64,000 nucleotides of DNA from Novosphingobium kunmingense (GTDB taxonomy: Bacteria > Pseudomonadota > Alphaproteobacteria > Sphingomonadales > Sphingomonadaceae), in contig NZ_PHUF01000004.1 in the NCBI RefSeq assembly GCF_002813245.1, positions 622,001-686,000 on the forward strand. The letters run 5' to 3'. Below the pieces are notes generated by a model. The model made no database searches and had not been told where the DNA came from. It was given only the letters and a program-made list of their open reading frames with translations. The number at the start of each line of letters is the position of its first letter. Within the stretch, counting starts at the first letter, position 1. The position numbers and the translations under genes are program-made. Below are positions 32,663-42,457 of the stretch, one piece after another.

Positions 32663-33275
32663 TGAACGTCAGCGCCTCGAGATATGGCCGCATGATGCGC
32701 CAGGCGCCGCCGACACGGGCGGCCTCGGCGATTTCACCCGGGCTGGCTTTGCGTTCCTCCAGCGCCGCGCGCAGTCCCTCGACCGCGATCGAGCGGTCGA
32801 CCAGGCGGCCGTTGCGGAACATGTCGGCGAGGGTCTTGGCGGCCGAGTAGATCGGCACCTCGACCCCCGAGATCTGGTGCAGTTCGACGCCCTGATCGAG
32901 ATACTTGTCGGCAAAGCGGACGATACGGACCGGCGGGATCCCCGATATGGGAGACCAGTCGCTGACGCCGATCGCCACCCACGTCTTGCGCGGCATCTGA
33001 TCGGTGAGGCCATGGAAGGCGAGCGCGGAGGTCATCGCGATGACACCCTTGGGCACACGTTTGGCGACTTCTGCAAGCGACAGCCCGCTGTCGATTTCGG
33101 CATGTGGGTCCTGGTACAGGCCGCGGCCGATACGGATGAGATCGCCATCTGCGAGCGCTCGCTGGATGGTGACGCCGGCTATTCCGCCTTTGCGCAGTTC
33201 CTGCGCGCGCAGGATTGAGTGCCCGCCGATCAGCGCGCGAAGCTTTTCCCGCTGGTTGGCACTCTCTCCAGGCAC
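32655..33275 (-). CDS. abiEi: AbiEi antitoxin (winged-helix) protein
   Basis: A 206-aa antitoxin. Residues about 10-60 form the N-terminal winged-helix type domain (REKLRALIGGHSILRAQELRKGGIAGVTIQRALADGDLIRIGRGLYQ), and the rest is the AbiEi C-terminal domain (VAKRVPKGVIAMTSALAFHGLTDQMP; YSAAKTLADMFRNGRLVD). AbiEi proteins neutralise AbiEii indirectly and repress their own promoter by binding inverted repeats. The start is GTG at 33275 with AGAGGA 8 bases upstream; that ribosome site lies in one arm of the operator. Confidence 0.93.
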   Translation of the reverse strand: MPGESANQREKLRALIGGHSILRAQELRKGGIAGVTIQRALADGDLIRIGRGLYQDPHAEIDSGLSLAEVAKRVPKGVIAMTSALAFHGLTDQMPRKTWVAIGVSDWSPISGIPPVRIVRFADKYLDQGVELHQISGVEVPIYSAAKTLADMFRNGRLVDRSIAVEGLRAALEERKASPGEIAEAARVGGAWRIMRPYLEALTFNG

Positions 33276-33322
33276 GTTACAAATCCTCTAAGCTGAATCA
33301 TTTTTATCAGAGGTTTTGTAAC
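33276..33322. promoter_or_regulatory. AbiE operator: 14-bp inverted repeat
   Basis: The arms at 33276-33289 and 33309-33322 (GTTACAAATCCTCT and AGAGGTTTTGTAAC) are complementary except for one position, separated by 19 bp. The right arm fills the spacer between -35 and -10; the left arm covers the ribosome-binding site next to the start codon. This fits negative autoregulation by AbiEi. Confidence 0.75.
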
Positions 33323-33329
33323 AAATCAA
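33301..33329 (-). promoter_or_regulatory. Candidate abiE promoter
   Basis: On the minus strand, TTGATT (complement of 33324-33329) and TAAAAA (complement of 33301-33306) with a 17-bp spacer. The -10 match is weak, but its position relative to the operator supports it. Confidence 0.5.
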
Positions 33330-33485
33330 AACCAGACTGTGTCCGGAACACGGATACAAATTTCAGACATCGACTGCTCGCAATGACGAAATCAGAGTGC
33401 AACCGCCAAACCATCTCATACCAGTTTCGCATGGCGCACGAACCGCCCGCCTCGATCACGCGGCCCCCGACCCTTTCGCGCCGCG

Positions 33486-33520
33486 AACCGGCGAATCCCG
33501 GCAAAGGGATTCGCCGGTTT
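33486..33520. terminator. Perfect 14-bp hairpin, candidate terminator
   Basis: AACCGGCGAATCCC, a 6-base loop GGCAAA, then GGGATTCGCCGGTT, followed by a T on the plus strand. It lies 53 bp beyond the end of the copper operon (minus strand) and before the AbiE promoter, so it may end the copper transcript or insulate the two units. The U-tract is short in both directions. Confidence 0.55.
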
Positions 33521-33572
33521 CAGGCGAACGCTCCACCGGCAGCCTCAACCTGCAGAAGCACTCCCAACCGGC

Positions 33573-33959
33573 CTATTGCTTCCTGATCGCCGTTACCTCC
33601 CCGGCAGTTCCTGTAACAGTTACATCGAAGTCGACCTTTTCGCCGACGGCCACGCTCTTGAGCAATTCAGGCTTGGCCGAAAATCCCATCTTCATTGCGG
33701 GCCAGCCAACGCCAGGAATTGCGCCATGATCGAGGGTGATCTTTCCGGTTGCGGCATCGATGGCGGTCACGGTTCCGCTACCTTTGCCCATCATGGAGCC
33801 AGCAGGCATAGTCATGCCCGACATATTATCAGTCGTTGCTTCCGCCTTGGGCGCTTCGGCTTTGGGTGCTTCGACTTTCGGTGCTTCGGTCTTCTTGTCG
33901 CAGCCGGACAGGCCGACCGGCAGCGCGATCAGCGCGGTTAGTATCATGGCCTTCTTCAT
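33573..33959 (-). CDS. cusF: CusF-like periplasmic copper-binding lipoprotein
   Basis: A 128-aa protein. A lipoprotein signal ends at LSGC (C20). Then comes a flexible linker with repeated (K-A/V-E-A-P) units and a Met-rich stretch ([13 protein letters not shown]). The CusF domain shows the copper site H78, W86, M89 and M91 in [17 protein letters not shown]. It would hand periplasmic Cu(I)/Ag(I) to the CusCBA pump. Its start overlaps the cusA stop as ATGA, so it is the last gene of the operon. Confidence 0.9.
   Translation of the reverse strand: MKKAMILTALIALPVGLSGCDKKTEAPKVEAPKAEAPKAEATTDNMSGMTMPAGSMMGKGSGTVTAIDAATGKITLDHGAIPGVGWPAMKMGFSAKPELLKSVAVGEKVDFDVTVTGTAGEVTAIRKQ
33846..33890. repeat. 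Three 15-bp tandem units in cusF
   Basis: Three imperfect 15-bp units encode the K-(A/V)-E-A-P linker repeats of the CusF lipoprotein. They are coding repeats, likely variable in number between strains. Confidence 0.7.
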
Positions 33960-36900
33960 GTTGCTTCTCCTTGGTGTTGAACTTGGGTGCGTCGCCGCAT
34001 GAGCAGGTAGGCGGCGGGGATGATGAGCATCGAAAGCAAGGGCGCGGAGAGCATCCCGCCGACCATCGGCGCGGCGATCCGGCTCATTACTTCTGATCCC
34101 GTGCCGGTGCCGACGAGGATGGGGAACAAGCCCGCAAGAATCACCGCCACCGTCATCGCCTTGGGGCGGACGCGCAGCAGTGCGCCCGAGCGAACGGCGG
34201 TTTCGACATCGCTATGCTCGGCCAGCGCCGATTTGAGGTAGATCAGCATGACCACCCCGAACTCTGCCGACACGCCTGCCAGCGCGATGAACCCGACGCC
34301 TGTTGCGACCGACTGGTTGAACCCCAGCAGGTAGAGCAGCCAAACACCGCCTGTCAGCGCGAACGGGAGCGTCGCCATGATCAGCGCGGCTTCATCCCAG
34401 CGGCGGAAGGTCGCATAGAGCAGCGCGAAGATGATAAGCAGCGTTGCCGGAACGACGATCTTCAAGCGCTGGGTCGCGCGTTCGAGGAACTCGAACTGGC
34501 CGGTATAGGCCACGCTGATTCCGGGAGGCAGCTTGACCTTTTGGGAGACAGTGCGCTGCAGGTCACCCACGATCTCGGTGAGTGCGCGGCCCCGCCCATC
34601 GATATAGACCCAGGTGGCCGGCCGGCCGTTCTCGCTGCGGAGCATCGGCGGGCCATTGCTGACGCGGATATCGGCAACCGTGCCGAGCGTGATCTGCTGA
34701 CGCGAGGGGGTGAGGACCGGCAGGTTTACGATGTCATCCACGCTGTCGCGGATTTCGCGCGGATAGCGGACGTTAATCGGATAACGGGCCAACCCTTCGA
34801 CTGTCTGGCCGACCGCTTCGCCGCCGATCGCGCCGGACACCACGGCCTGCACATCGGCGACGTTGAGGCCGTAGCGCGCTGCCGCTGCCCGATTGATTGT
34901 CACATCGATAAAGCGCCCGCCTGCGAGGCGTTCGGCCAGCGCTGAGCTGATTCCGGGAACGGTCTTCGCTACCGTTTCGATTTCGCGCGCGGTGCGGTCG
35001 ATGTCGTCGAGGTTCGCCCCCGAGACCTTGATCCCGATCGGGCTCTTGATGCCGGTGGCCAGCATGTCGATCCGGTTGCGGATCGGCGGAATCCAGAAGT
35101 TGGCGAGGCCGGGGACTTTGACGGTCTCGTCGAGTTCCTCGATCAAGCGTTCCTGCGTCATGCCCGCGCGCCATTGGCTCGTTGGCTTAAAGCGGATGGT
35201 GGTCTCGAACATTTCGAGCGGCGCAGGGTCTGTGGCAGTATCGGCGCGGCCCGCCTTGCCGAACACGCTTTCGACCTCCGGAACGGTCTTGATCAGCCGG
35301 TCGGTCTGCTGGAGCAGCATGGCCGCCTTTGCCGTCGAAATCCCCGGCAGCGCAGAGGGCATGTAGAGCATATCGCCCTCGTTCATCTGCGGCATGAACT
35401 CGCCACCGGTCTGGCTGATCGGCCAGAGACTGGAGGCGAACACCAGCCCGGCAATGACTAGCGCCTTTTTGGGCTTGGCCAGCACCCAATCGAGAGCAGG
35501 GCGGTAGATGCGGGTGAGGAAGCGGTTGATCGGATTGCTGTCCTCGCTCGGGATGCGCCCGCGGATCAGCCAGCCCATCAGCACCGGGATCAGCGTGATA
35601 GACAGCAGCGCCGCGCCCGCCATCGCGTAGGTCTTGGTGAAGGCCAGCGGCGCGAACAGCCGCCCCTCCTGACCTTGCAGCGAGAAGACCGGGATGAACG
35701 AGAAGGTAATGATGAGCAGGCTGAGGAACAGCGCCGGACCGACTTCTGCCGCCGCGTCGGTAATGACGCGCCAACGCGCTTCACCATTCAGTTCGTGGTC
35801 GGGATTGTCGTGCGGCCAGCGCTCGAGGTGCTTGTGGGCGTTCTCGATCATCACGACCGCCGCATCGACCATTGCGCCAATGGCGATGGCGATGCCGCCT
35901 AGCGAGAGGATGTTGGCGTTGAGGCCCTGGACCCGCATGACGATGAACGCGATCAGGATACCGAGCGGCAAGGTCAGGATTGCAACCAGTGCCGAACGGG
36001 CGTGCCACAGGAATAGGCCGCAGACGAGTGCGACAATCAGGAATTCCTCGAACAGCTTGCCGGTAAGGTTTTCGACAGCGCGGTCGATCAGGCCCGAGCG
36101 GTCATAGGTGGTGACGACCTCGACCCCGGGGGGCAGACTTGCCTTGAGTTCGGCGAGCTTGGTACGGACGCCTTCGATCACCTCGCGCGCATTCTTGCCC
36201 TGACGCATGACGATAACGCCGCCCGCGACTTCGCCCTCGCCATTGAGCTCGGCAATGCCGCGCCGCATGTCGGGGCCGATCTGGACGGTCGCGACATCGC
36301 CGATGGTGACGGGGATGCCGCCCGCCGCGCTGCGGACCGGAACGGCGCGAAAATCCTCGAGTGTCTTGAGGTAGCCGGAGGCGCGGACGATATATTCGGC
36401 CTCAGCCATTTCGACGACCGCGCCGCCCGTCTCCTGATTGGCGCGCTTGAGTGCGTCGGCGACATCATTCGCCGTAACACCGTAGGCGGCGAGTTTCTGC
36501 GGATCGACAACGACCTGATACTGCTTGACCATGCCGCCGATGCTGGCGACTTCGGCCACGCCCGGAACCGATTTTAGTTCGTAGCGCAGGAACCAGTCCT
36601 GGATCGAACGGAGCTGGGCGAGGTCATGCTGGCCAGTCTTGTCGACCAGCGCGTATTCGTAGATCCAGCCCACGCCGGTTGCATCGGGTCCTAGTGAAGC
36701 AGTTGCACCGGCCGGCAGTCGCCCCTGCACCTGACTGAGATATTCCAGCACCCGGCTGCGCGCCCAGTATAGGTCGGTGCCATCCTCGAACAGCACATAG
36801 ACGAAGCTGTCGCCAACGAACGAATAGCCGCGCACCACGCGCGCACCGGGAACCGACAGCATCGTCGAGGTGATCGGATAGGTGACCTGATTCTCGACAA

Positions 36901-37078
36901 TCTGCGGTGCCTGGCCCGGATATGTTGTGCGGATGATGACCTGAACATCGGAAAGATCCGGTAGCGCATCGACCGGTGTGGTCCGCACTGCACCGATGCC
37001 AATCACCGTCAGCACAAGCGCTGCGATGACGACGAGCCCACGTGCCTTGACCGAGGCGCGGATGATCCATTCGATCAC
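33956..37078 (-). CDS. cusA: CusA/CzcA heavy-metal efflux RND pump
   Basis: A 1040-aa inner-membrane RND protein driven by the proton gradient. CusA-type signatures are [39 protein letters not shown] (TM4 proton path), [22 protein letters not shown] and [20 protein letters not shown], the last two carrying the methionines of the Cu/Ag site. I chose GTG at 37078 because it overlaps the cusB stop (GTGA) and starts the family N-terminus [16 protein letters not shown]. The frame is open 245 codons further, but that is the out-of-frame image of cusB. Confidence 0.95.
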   Translation of the reverse strand: MIEWIIRASVKARGLVVIAALVLTVIGIGAVRTTPVDALPDLSDVQVIIRTTYPGQAPQIVENQVTYPITSTMLSVPGARVVRGYSFVGDSFVYVLFEDGTDLYWARSRVLEYLSQVQGRLPAGATASLGPDATGVGWIYEYALVDKTGQHDLAQLRSIQDWFLRYELKSVPGVAEVASIGGMVKQYQVVVDPQKLAAYGVTANDVADALKRANQETGGAVVEMAEAEYIVRASGYLKTLEDFRAVPVRSAAGGIPVTIGDVATVQIGPDMRRGIAELNGEGEVAGGVIVMRQGKNAREVIEGVRTKLAELKASLPPGVEVVTTYDRSGLIDRAVENLTGKLFEEFLIVALVCGLFLWHARSALVAILTLPLGILIAFIVMRVQGLNANILSLGGIAIAIGAMVDAAVVMIENAHKHLERWPHDNPDHELNGEARWRVITDAAAEVGPALFLSLLIITFSFIPVFSLQGQEGRLFAPLAFTKTYAMAGAALLSITLIPVLMGWLIRGRIPSEDSNPINRFLTRIYRPALDWVLAKPKKALVIAGLVFASSLWPISQTGGEFMPQMNEGDMLYMPSALPGISTAKAAMLLQQTDRLIKTVPEVESVFGKAGRADTATDPAPLEMFETTIRFKPTSQWRAGMTQERLIEELDETVKVPGLANFWIPPIRNRIDMLATGIKSPIGIKVSGANLDDIDRTAREIETVAKTVPGISSALAERLAGGRFIDVTINRAAAARYGLNVADVQAVVSGAIGGEAVGQTVEGLARYPINVRYPREIRDSVDDIVNLPVLTPSRQQITLGTVADIRVSNGPPMLRSENGRPATWVYIDGRGRALTEIVGDLQRTVSQKVKLPPGISVAYTGQFEFLERATQRLKIVVPATLLIIFALLYATFRRWDEAALIMATLPFALTGGVWLLYLLGFNQSVATGVGFIALAGVSAEFGVVMLIYLKSALAEHSDVETAVRSGALLRVRPKAMTVAVILAGLFPILVGTGTGSEVMSRIAAPMVGGMLSAPLLSMLIIPAAYLLMRRRTQVQHQGEAT

Positions 37079-38310
37079 TTGGTCGCCCCTAGCTTGCGGG
37101 CAGGAATCCCGGTCAGGCTCGCTTCCGAATCGAGCAGGAATTGCCCCGAGGCGACCACCTTCTCGCCGACGGCCAGCCCCTCGAGGATCTCGGTCTGTCC
37201 GCCACCTTCGCGGCCAGTGCGGACTTCTGCGGGCTGATAGCGACCATTGCCGATTGCAAGCATAACAATCGTGCGTGTCCCGGTGCGGATCACTGCTTCG
37301 CTCGGCACCAGCAGCGCCGTGCTGCCCGTTCCGCCGAGCGCGACTTGCGCAAACATGCCGGGACGCAGACGTCCTCCTCGGTTGGCGAGTTCGATCCTGG
37401 CCGTGATCGTCCGGCTGTCGGTTTGTGCAGCTGGTAAGATCGCGATGATCCGTCCACCAAAGGCCTCGCCGGGAAAGGCAGTGAGAGTCGCGCTCGCACT
37501 TTGACCGACCCGAACCAGACCTGCCTGCGCTTCGGGCACGGCAGCATTGAGCCACACCGTGCCGATGCCGGTGACCTGGGCCAGGGTCTGGCCTTGAGTC
37601 AGGGTCATCCCGACGCGGACGTCGAGCGTCTGGATCACCCCTGACATCGGTGAGGTGATGGAGATCGTGCTGTTGGTTCGCCCGCTGCGCTCGACGCTGG
37701 CGATCAAGCCGTCGGACATGCCCAATAACTTGAGCCGCTGGCGCGCTGCGGCGGTGAGATCGGGCCTGCCAAGCCGCTTGACCGCAAGGAACTCGGTCTG
37801 CGCGCCGCCCCATTCGGGCAGTTGCACATCGGCGATCGGCGCCCCGGCACGGATGACATCACCGGGCGCGCGGGCATAGACTCGGGCAACGAAGCCACCC
37901 GAGCGCGCCTGAACGATTGCGACATCGCGTTGGTTGAAGTCGATGCTGCCGGTTACGTTGAGCGCCCCGGCGAGGCTGCCGACCTTTGCTGGAACCACAC
38001 GGATGCCGAGGTTCTGCATAGCCGCCGGATCGATAGTCACTTCGGGTGTGGCGCCTGCGGCTGCACCGTCATCGGCATATTTGGGCTGGGTCTTCATTCC
38101 CATCGACGACAGCGAATTGGGATTGTCGTAGTGCTCGGCCGGAACCATCGGATCGTACCAATAGAGAACCTTGCGTTCGGTCTGGCCGGAACCGGTCTCG
38201 GTACCCGATCCGCCGCGTTGTCCGAGCCAGTATCCGCCGCCGCCCGCGATCAGCACCGCGGCCATCAATCCAGCGCGCCAGCGCACCGCCGTTGTCGCGT
38301 CCATGCTCAT
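37075..38310 (-). CDS. cusB: CusB-type periplasmic adaptor (membrane fusion protein)
   Basis: A 411-aa adaptor. An N-terminal membrane anchor ([17 protein letters not shown]) is followed by the heavy-metal MFP region [25 protein letters not shown], the methionine-rich Cu-binding segment of CusB proteins. The barrel-sandwich region includes [29 protein letters not shown], and the C-terminal part ends [10 protein letters not shown]. It links CusA to the outer-membrane channel. Its start overlaps the TolC-like stop as ATGA. Confidence 0.94.
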   Translation of the reverse strand: MSMDATTAVRWRAGLMAAVLIAGGGGYWLGQRGGSGTETGSGQTERKVLYWYDPMVPAEHYDNPNSLSSMGMKTQPKYADDGAAAGATPEVTIDPAAMQNLGIRVVPAKVGSLAGALNVTGSIDFNQRDVAIVQARSGGFVARVYARAPGDVIRAGAPIADVQLPEWGGAQTEFLAVKRLGRPDLTAAARQRLKLLGMSDGLIASVERSGRTNSTISITSPMSGVIQTLDVRVGMTLTQGQTLAQVTGIGTVWLNAAVPEAQAGLVRVGQSASATLTAFPGEAFGGRIIAILPAAQTDSRTITARIELANRGGRLRPGMFAQVALGGTGSTALLVPSEAVIRTGTRTIVMLAIGNGRYQPAEVRTGREGGGQTEILEGLAVGEKVVASGQFLLDSEASLTGIPARKLGATK

Positions 38311-39536
38311 GGCCGCATCTCCCCATAGGTATAATTGATCCGGATTGCATCGCGCGCGACATCCGCCTCGCGCGACAAGGCATCGACCTCGGCTTCGGCC
38401 AAGGCGAGGGTCGAGAGCAGTGCGCTCCCAAGATCGAGCTTGCCTGCGCCATAGCTTGCCATGTCGAGTTCGGCCCGGCGCTTGGCGAGCGGAACCAGTG
38501 TCTCGCGCGCGTTCTTCAGTCGCTGGAGATGCAGGGCATAGTCAGCCAGGTCGGCGTCGAGATCGGCCAGAATGTCCCTTTCCCCAGCCTCGCGGGTCAG
38601 CCCGGCGCGGCGGGCATCGCTCTCGCGCGCTGCAATCAGGGGATCCTGCCGCCGCTTGCCGAAGAACGGCAGATCAACCGTGACCGTGACCGACACCATA
38701 TCTCCATAGGCTGGATCGCGTCGGCCATAAGATGTGCCGACCCGCCAGTCGGGCCGCTTGTCGGCCTGGGCCAGTGTGACATCGGCATCGGCTGTCCGGA
38801 CCCGGGCATCGAGCGCCTGCAGGCGTGGCAGTGAAGCGACATGCGCCCGTAATGCCGGGCCATCGACCTCCAGAACGGGGGCATCGCCGAGGACATCGGC
38901 ATCGGGATCCCCCGTCAAACGGGCAAGCCGGGCCCGTGCTTTCGCGACGTCTGCCTGGAGTTCAGCCCGCCGGTCAGCAACGGCCGCGCGCAATTGCTCG
39001 GGCTCAAGCGCCTGACTGGGGCGAGCCGAGCCCGAAGCGAGACGCGCACTGATGGTTGCCTGCAAGTCGATCAGACTGTCGTTGAGCAGGTCAAGCTGGG
39101 CGAGCCGCCGCTTGGCATAATACAGGTCAATCCACGCCAGCGCTGTCTCGAGCCGAATATTTTGCGTCTCGACCGCCAGATCGGCCTCGGCCACGCCGAT
39201 CTCCGCCTCTGCGCGCCCGCGCTGAGCGCGGCGCTTGGCAGGATTGGGAAATCCCTGTTCGACACCGATCCGCGCCATAGTCATGCTGTCGCCGTTCAAG
39301 GTGAAGGCGGGCGGTCCCGAAACCGGAAAATTGTCTACGCCCACCGACAAGGTCGGATCGGGCAGCCGACCGGCCGCAATCGACGCCGAACGGGTGGCAT
39401 CGACACCGGCCGCGCTAGCCTGCACCGACGGTGCAGTGGTTGTCGCGCGCTGAAGCGCGGCGTCGAACGTCAGCGGTTCGGCCAACACCGCCACCGGAAG
39501 CGCCGCGAGCAGCGGCATCAGATAGATCTTTCGCAT
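38307..39536 (-). CDS. cusC: CusC/TolC family outer-membrane channel
   Basis: A 409-aa protein with signal peptide MRKIYLMPLLAALPVAVLA and two outer-membrane-efflux (OEP) repeats with long amphipathic helices (AALQRATTTAPSVQASAAGVDATRSA; TREAGERDILADLDADLADYALHLQRL). It completes the tripartite copper/silver export complex. I chose ATG at 39536, since the earlier in-frame ATG adds 32 residues that do not look like a signal sequence. Confidence 0.9.
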   Translation of the reverse strand: MRKIYLMPLLAALPVAVLAEPLTFDAALQRATTTAPSVQASAAGVDATRSASIAAGRLPDPTLSVGVDNFPVSGPPAFTLNGDSMTMARIGVEQGFPNPAKRRAQRGRAEAEIGVAEADLAVETQNIRLETALAWIDLYYAKRRLAQLDLLNDSLIDLQATISARLASGSARPSQALEPEQLRAAVADRRAELQADVAKARARLARLTGDPDADVLGDAPVLEVDGPALRAHVASLPRLQALDARVRTADADVTLAQADKRPDWRVGTSYGRRDPAYGDMVSVTVTVDLPFFGKRRQDPLIAARESDARRAGLTREAGERDILADLDADLADYALHLQRLKNARETLVPLAKRRAELDMASYGAGKLDLGSALLSTLALAEAEVDALSREADVARDAIRINYTYGEMRP

Positions 39537-39675
39537 GGAGCCCTCCTGATCGGCAGAGCCCGGACGGCAACGTGAGAGCATTCTGCGGCAAACGTGCGCC
39601 GGCGAAGCATGGAAACACCTCGCCGGCGACACGCGCCTGGCCAGCTTGCTTTTCGTTATCGGCCAGGCAATCGCC

Positions 39676-39945
39676 TTAGCCGGCCGATGGAGCCTTGGGC
39701 TTACCCGGCATATCCATCATGCAGTCAGCCGCGCTCATCTTCATCATGGCGCAGTTGCAGTTCGCCATTGCGGTGCCGCTGTCCCTGACCCAGACGCGAA
39801 CCTGAGACGGAAGGTTGGACTTGTTGGGTCCGGGAGTCGGGCGGGATTGCCATTCCCAATGGCCACCGGCGGTTTGGTGCGCCGAAGCAACGGAAGCGCC
39901 TGCGAGTGCCGCTGCAACGGCAGCGAGCGTCAAAATAGTCTTCAT
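39676..39945 (-). CDS. Small exported Met/Cys-rich protein of the copper locus
   Basis: An 89-aa protein: signal peptide (MKTILTLAAVAAALAGASVASA), then HWEWQSRPTPGPNKSNLPSQVRVWV, and a soft-metal-type segment ANCNCAMMKMSAADCMMDMPG. Four cysteine/methionine clusters in such a short exported protein suggest Cu(I) binding in the periplasm. I know no function. It lies upstream of cusC on the same strand. Confidence 0.75.
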   Translation of the reverse strand: MKTILTLAAVAAALAGASVASAHQTAGGHWEWQSRPTPGPNKSNLPSQVRVWVRDSGTAMANCNCAMMKMSAADCMMDMPGKPKAPSAG

Positions 39946-40015
39946 GTCGGTAATCCTTGATTGAACTGCGAGGTGACGCGCCGCGAACACGGGTTCGCGA
40001 GTGCGCCGCTGGGGT

Positions 40016-40387
40016 TCAGCCAAGGTGTGTGGGTGGTTCCGGCTCAGGACCGGTGTCGCGGCCGACTAGCGGCGTTGCCGGGACAAGGCCAAGGAGTGCA
40101 GCGCGAAAATCAGGTACCGGACCGGACGCCACTGGCGGCATTAGTGCAAAAGGCACGGCGCAGCCCATCTTGGCAGCGCAGTCCGGTGTCATTCCCTTGC
40201 ATGGTTTCACTGGTTGCGGAGCCGGCTTGGTCAGCCCCACCATCTTAGCGCAATCGGGGTCCATCGGCGCGGCGGCGACGGCCCGGTCGAACTTCGCGGC
40301 CGGCATGGCATGCGCAAAGGCTGTAGCTTGGCCGATCAGGCCAAACAATGCAGTCAGGAGCAGAGCCATGGTAAGCCAACGCTTCAT
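40016..40387 (-). CDS. Exported hypothetical protein of the copper locus
   Basis: A 123-aa protein with a signal-like N-terminus (MKRWLTMALLLTALFGLIGQATA), followed by PMDPDCAKMVG and PCKGMTPDCAAKMGCAVPFALMPP. Four cysteines each next to Lys-Met or similar suggest metal binding. Its C-terminus is hydrophobic then proline-rich. It is the first gene of the copper run, just after a promoter. I do not recognise a named family. Confidence 0.7.
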   Translation of the reverse strand: MKRWLTMALLLTALFGLIGQATAFAHAMPAAKFDRAVAAAPMDPDCAKMVGLTKPAPQPVKPCKGMTPDCAAKMGCAVPFALMPPVASGPVPDFRAALLGLVPATPLVGRDTGPEPEPPTHLG

Positions 40388-40395
40388 GGGTACCG

Positions 40396-40425
40396 CTATA
40401 ACATGGCGTTGTGGGTTCGAGTCAA
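40396..40425 (-). promoter_or_regulatory. Candidate promoter of the copper operon
   Basis: On the minus strand, TTGACT (complement of 40420-40425) and TTATAG (complement of 40396-40401), spacer 18 bp (19 if TATAGC is the -10). The predicted start is within a few bases of the first ATG (40387), so the first gene may be translated from a leaderless transcript. No clear CueR dyad is seen. Confidence 0.5.
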
Positions 40426-40559
40426 TTCATCTGATTCTGCGGTCACCGAGGCTGTTCGCGCGAAATTGACTGCTATGGTGTGCTAAGTTTGACTCACCCA
40501 GTGGCGGACCTTCGTTCGGGAGCGAGACCGCCCGGTCCAGGGGAGAGCTGGCTTGGAAT

Positions 40560-40898
40560 ATGCGTTCCATCGCCATCATAAAAAAAGAAGACGGCCGCCA
40601 TGGCCGTTTCGTCGCCCGAATCGATGGTATCGATGCTTTCGCAGAGCTTACGTTCACACGCCGTGGGCCTGCTTTGATTAGCGTCGACCACACCGAGGCT
40701 CCCGATGCGCTCAGAGGCACCGGTGCAACCGCCGCTCTCGTGGACTACCTGATCAGCGACGCGCGAGAGTCGGGCTTCCGCATTATTCCGATATGTCCAT
40801 ATGTTCGGGCACGTTACATCAAGCATCCCGAGTGGCAGGACGTCATGACGGTCGCTCCGGGGGAAACGCCCGCCATTGTGAAAGGATGTGAGCCGTGA
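40560..40898 (+). CDS. YjdJ-type GNAT N-acetyltransferase (Acetyltransf_CG-like)
   Basis: A 112-aa minimal GNAT protein. The acetyl-CoA pocket is LRGTGATAALVDYLISDARESGFRIIPICPYVRARYIKHPEWQDVM, typical of the small PF14542-like family (usual form LRG.GIA..LV...L..AR..G..V.P.CPFV..YI..HPEY). Substrate unknown. Its stop overlaps the next gene's GTG as GTGA. It is divergent from the copper operon. Confidence 0.85.
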   Translation: MRSIAIIKKEDGRHGRFVARIDGIDAFAELTFTRRGPALISVDHTEAPDALRGTGATAALVDYLISDARESGFRIIPICPYVRARYIKHPEWQDVMTVAPGETPAIVKGCEP

Positions 40899-41455
40899 TT
40901 CGACTGGTCGGCATAACTGGCAGCCTGCGCCGAGCGTCCTACAATACCGCTTTGCTCAACAACATTGCGGAGCTTCTCCCTGACGGGGTGTCGCTAGAGG
41001 TACGGACCCTTCACGGCATTCCGCTTTACGATGGCGACGAGGAGGCAGCGCATGGCATTCCTGCCGCCGTTATTAGCCTCAAGGAGGCCATCGCGGCGGC
41101 GGACGGCGTGGTTCTCGCGACGCCCGAGTACAACAACGGAATCCCCGGCGTATTCAAGAATGCGATCGACTGGATCTCGCGCCCACCCGGAGACGCTGGC
41201 CGCGTGTTCAAGGGACGCCCTTTTGCCCTGATGGGTGCCTCACCAGGAGGTTTCGGAACGATCCTCTCGCAGAACCATTGGTTGCCCGTCCTGCGCACCC
41301 TTGGGGTACAGCTATGGACTGGCGGACGCCTGATGGTCTCGCGCGCCGGCCAGATCTTCGATGCAGACGGGGCCATCTCCGACCCCGAGATGCGCGAGCA
41401 ACTCCGTCTATATCTGGCAGGGTTCACCGACTTTATGACCAAGAGTCCCCGTTGA
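40895..41455 (+). CDS. NADPH-dependent FMN reductase (chromate/quinone reductase family)
   Basis: A 186-aa flavodoxin-like protein. FMN-phosphate loop GSLRRASYNTALL (9-21) and ATPEYNNGIPGVFKNAIDWISRP near residue 75 are the signatures of the NAD(P)H-dependent FMN/quinone reductases (YieF/ChrR type). These reduce quinones, metal oxyanions or free flavin. The GTG start overlaps the GNAT stop, so both genes form a small operon. Confidence 0.9.
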   Translation: MIRLVGITGSLRRASYNTALLNNIAELLPDGVSLEVRTLHGIPLYDGDEEAAHGIPAAVISLKEAIAAADGVVLATPEYNNGIPGVFKNAIDWISRPPGDAGRVFKGRPFALMGASPGGFGTILSQNHWLPVLRTLGVQLWTGGRLMVSRAGQIFDADGAISDPEMREQLRLYLAGFTDFMTKSPR

Positions 41456-41548
41456 TCTCGAAGTGGCAATTGCCGGTCGGCGTTTGCACGAACCGAATGG
41501 GGTTCAAATTGCGTAATTCGTCTTGTCAGGTAGCGAAATCACCTTGAG

Positions 41549-42457
41549 CTATGATAGCGGACTTAACTCAAGTGCGGCGGCTTCCGCGTTGGCTTGAAGT
41601 TGCGCCACAGATTTGCAGCCTGGAATAACCGCTGTAACGACTGGCGACTTAATCGCCCATGCTAAGGCCCAGGCGGCGACGGACATGCCGGCGGGGACTT
41701 CCTCGCGTTGGATCCGCTCGACGGCGCGAAGTTTGTCGCGCAGCACATCGGCCTGCCAAGCAGTTGAACGCCAGTCGCTCAAGTCGCCGAATGTGGAGCC
41801 AGGCGCGTACTTGCCCGACAGCAGGCCATTTGAGAGAGGCTCTCTGGCCAGGAGCCCCAGGTCCTGTTCGCGGACCGACTGGAAGATATCGTCCTCGGGG
41901 CCACGATCGAGGCGATTGTAGACCACCTGGATGACCGAAACGCCGACGTCCGTTGAACGCGCTGTCTGGTAGACATTACGATTGTCACCGATTGAATTGC
42001 CAAGATAACGAATCTTGCCGGCGCTTACTTGTTTGTCGAGCATCGTCCACAATTCGTCCTGGTCGAAAGCCGCATCGTCGCCCGAGTGAAACTGGTAGAG
42101 ATCGATGTAGTCGGTGCGCAGCGCCCGCAGCGAGGCGTCAAGCTGCTCGATCACCTGCTGCGGCGACCAGCGTTCGCTGCGGTCGAGGTGGCCGTGAAAG
42201 TGATGACCGAACTTGGTTGCAACGATCCACGATGCGCGGTCACGCTCGATTGCTTGACCGACCAGCGATTCGGATAAGTGGTCACCGTAACACTCAGCCG
42301 TATCGATGAAGTTGATTCCCAGGTCCTTTGCCTTGTCGATGATCGTCGCAACGTCTTTGGGCGCGAAGGTCTGGCCCCATTCGCCGCCAAACTGCCAGGT
42401 GCCTAGTCCAACGACTGATATGTCCAGTCCTGTTTTGCCAAGTCTGCGGCGCTTCAT
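41549..42457 (-). CDS. Aldo/keto reductase
   Basis: A 302-aa TIM-barrel oxidoreductase. Catalytic tetrad positions are visible: D and Y in FIDTAECYG, K in VATKFGHHF, and H in DLYQFHSGD. The C-terminal NADPH-binding region is VTAVIPGCKSVAQLQANAEA. It reduces aldehydes or ketones; the substrate is not predictable. It converges with the FMN reductase gene. Confidence 0.92.
   Translation of the reverse strand: MKRRRLGKTGLDISVVGLGTWQFGGEWGQTFAPKDVATIIDKAKDLGINFIDTAECYGDHLSESLVGQAIERDRASWIVATKFGHHFHGHLDRSERWSPQQVIEQLDASLRALRTDYIDLYQFHSGDDAAFDQDELWTMLDKQVSAGKIRYLGNSIGDNRNVYQTARSTDVGVSVIQVVYNRLDRGPEDDIFQSVREQDLGLLAREPLSNGLLSGKYAPGSTFGDLSDWRSTAWQADVLRDKLRAVERIQREEVPAGMSVAAWALAWAIKSPVVTAVIPGCKSVAQLQANAEAAALELSPLS

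Noticed and set aside
33486..33520. Integron attC or attachment site
   Set aside because: A simple perfect hairpin without R/L core sites or an integrase; a terminator is simpler.
33846..33890. CRISPR-like tandem repeats
   Set aside because: They are three adjoining 15-bp coding units for a protein linker, with no spacers and no cas genes.
37079..37813. N-terminal extension of cusA by 245 codons
   Set aside because: It lies fully inside cusB in another frame; the GTG at 37078 overlapping the cusB stop gives the family N-terminus.
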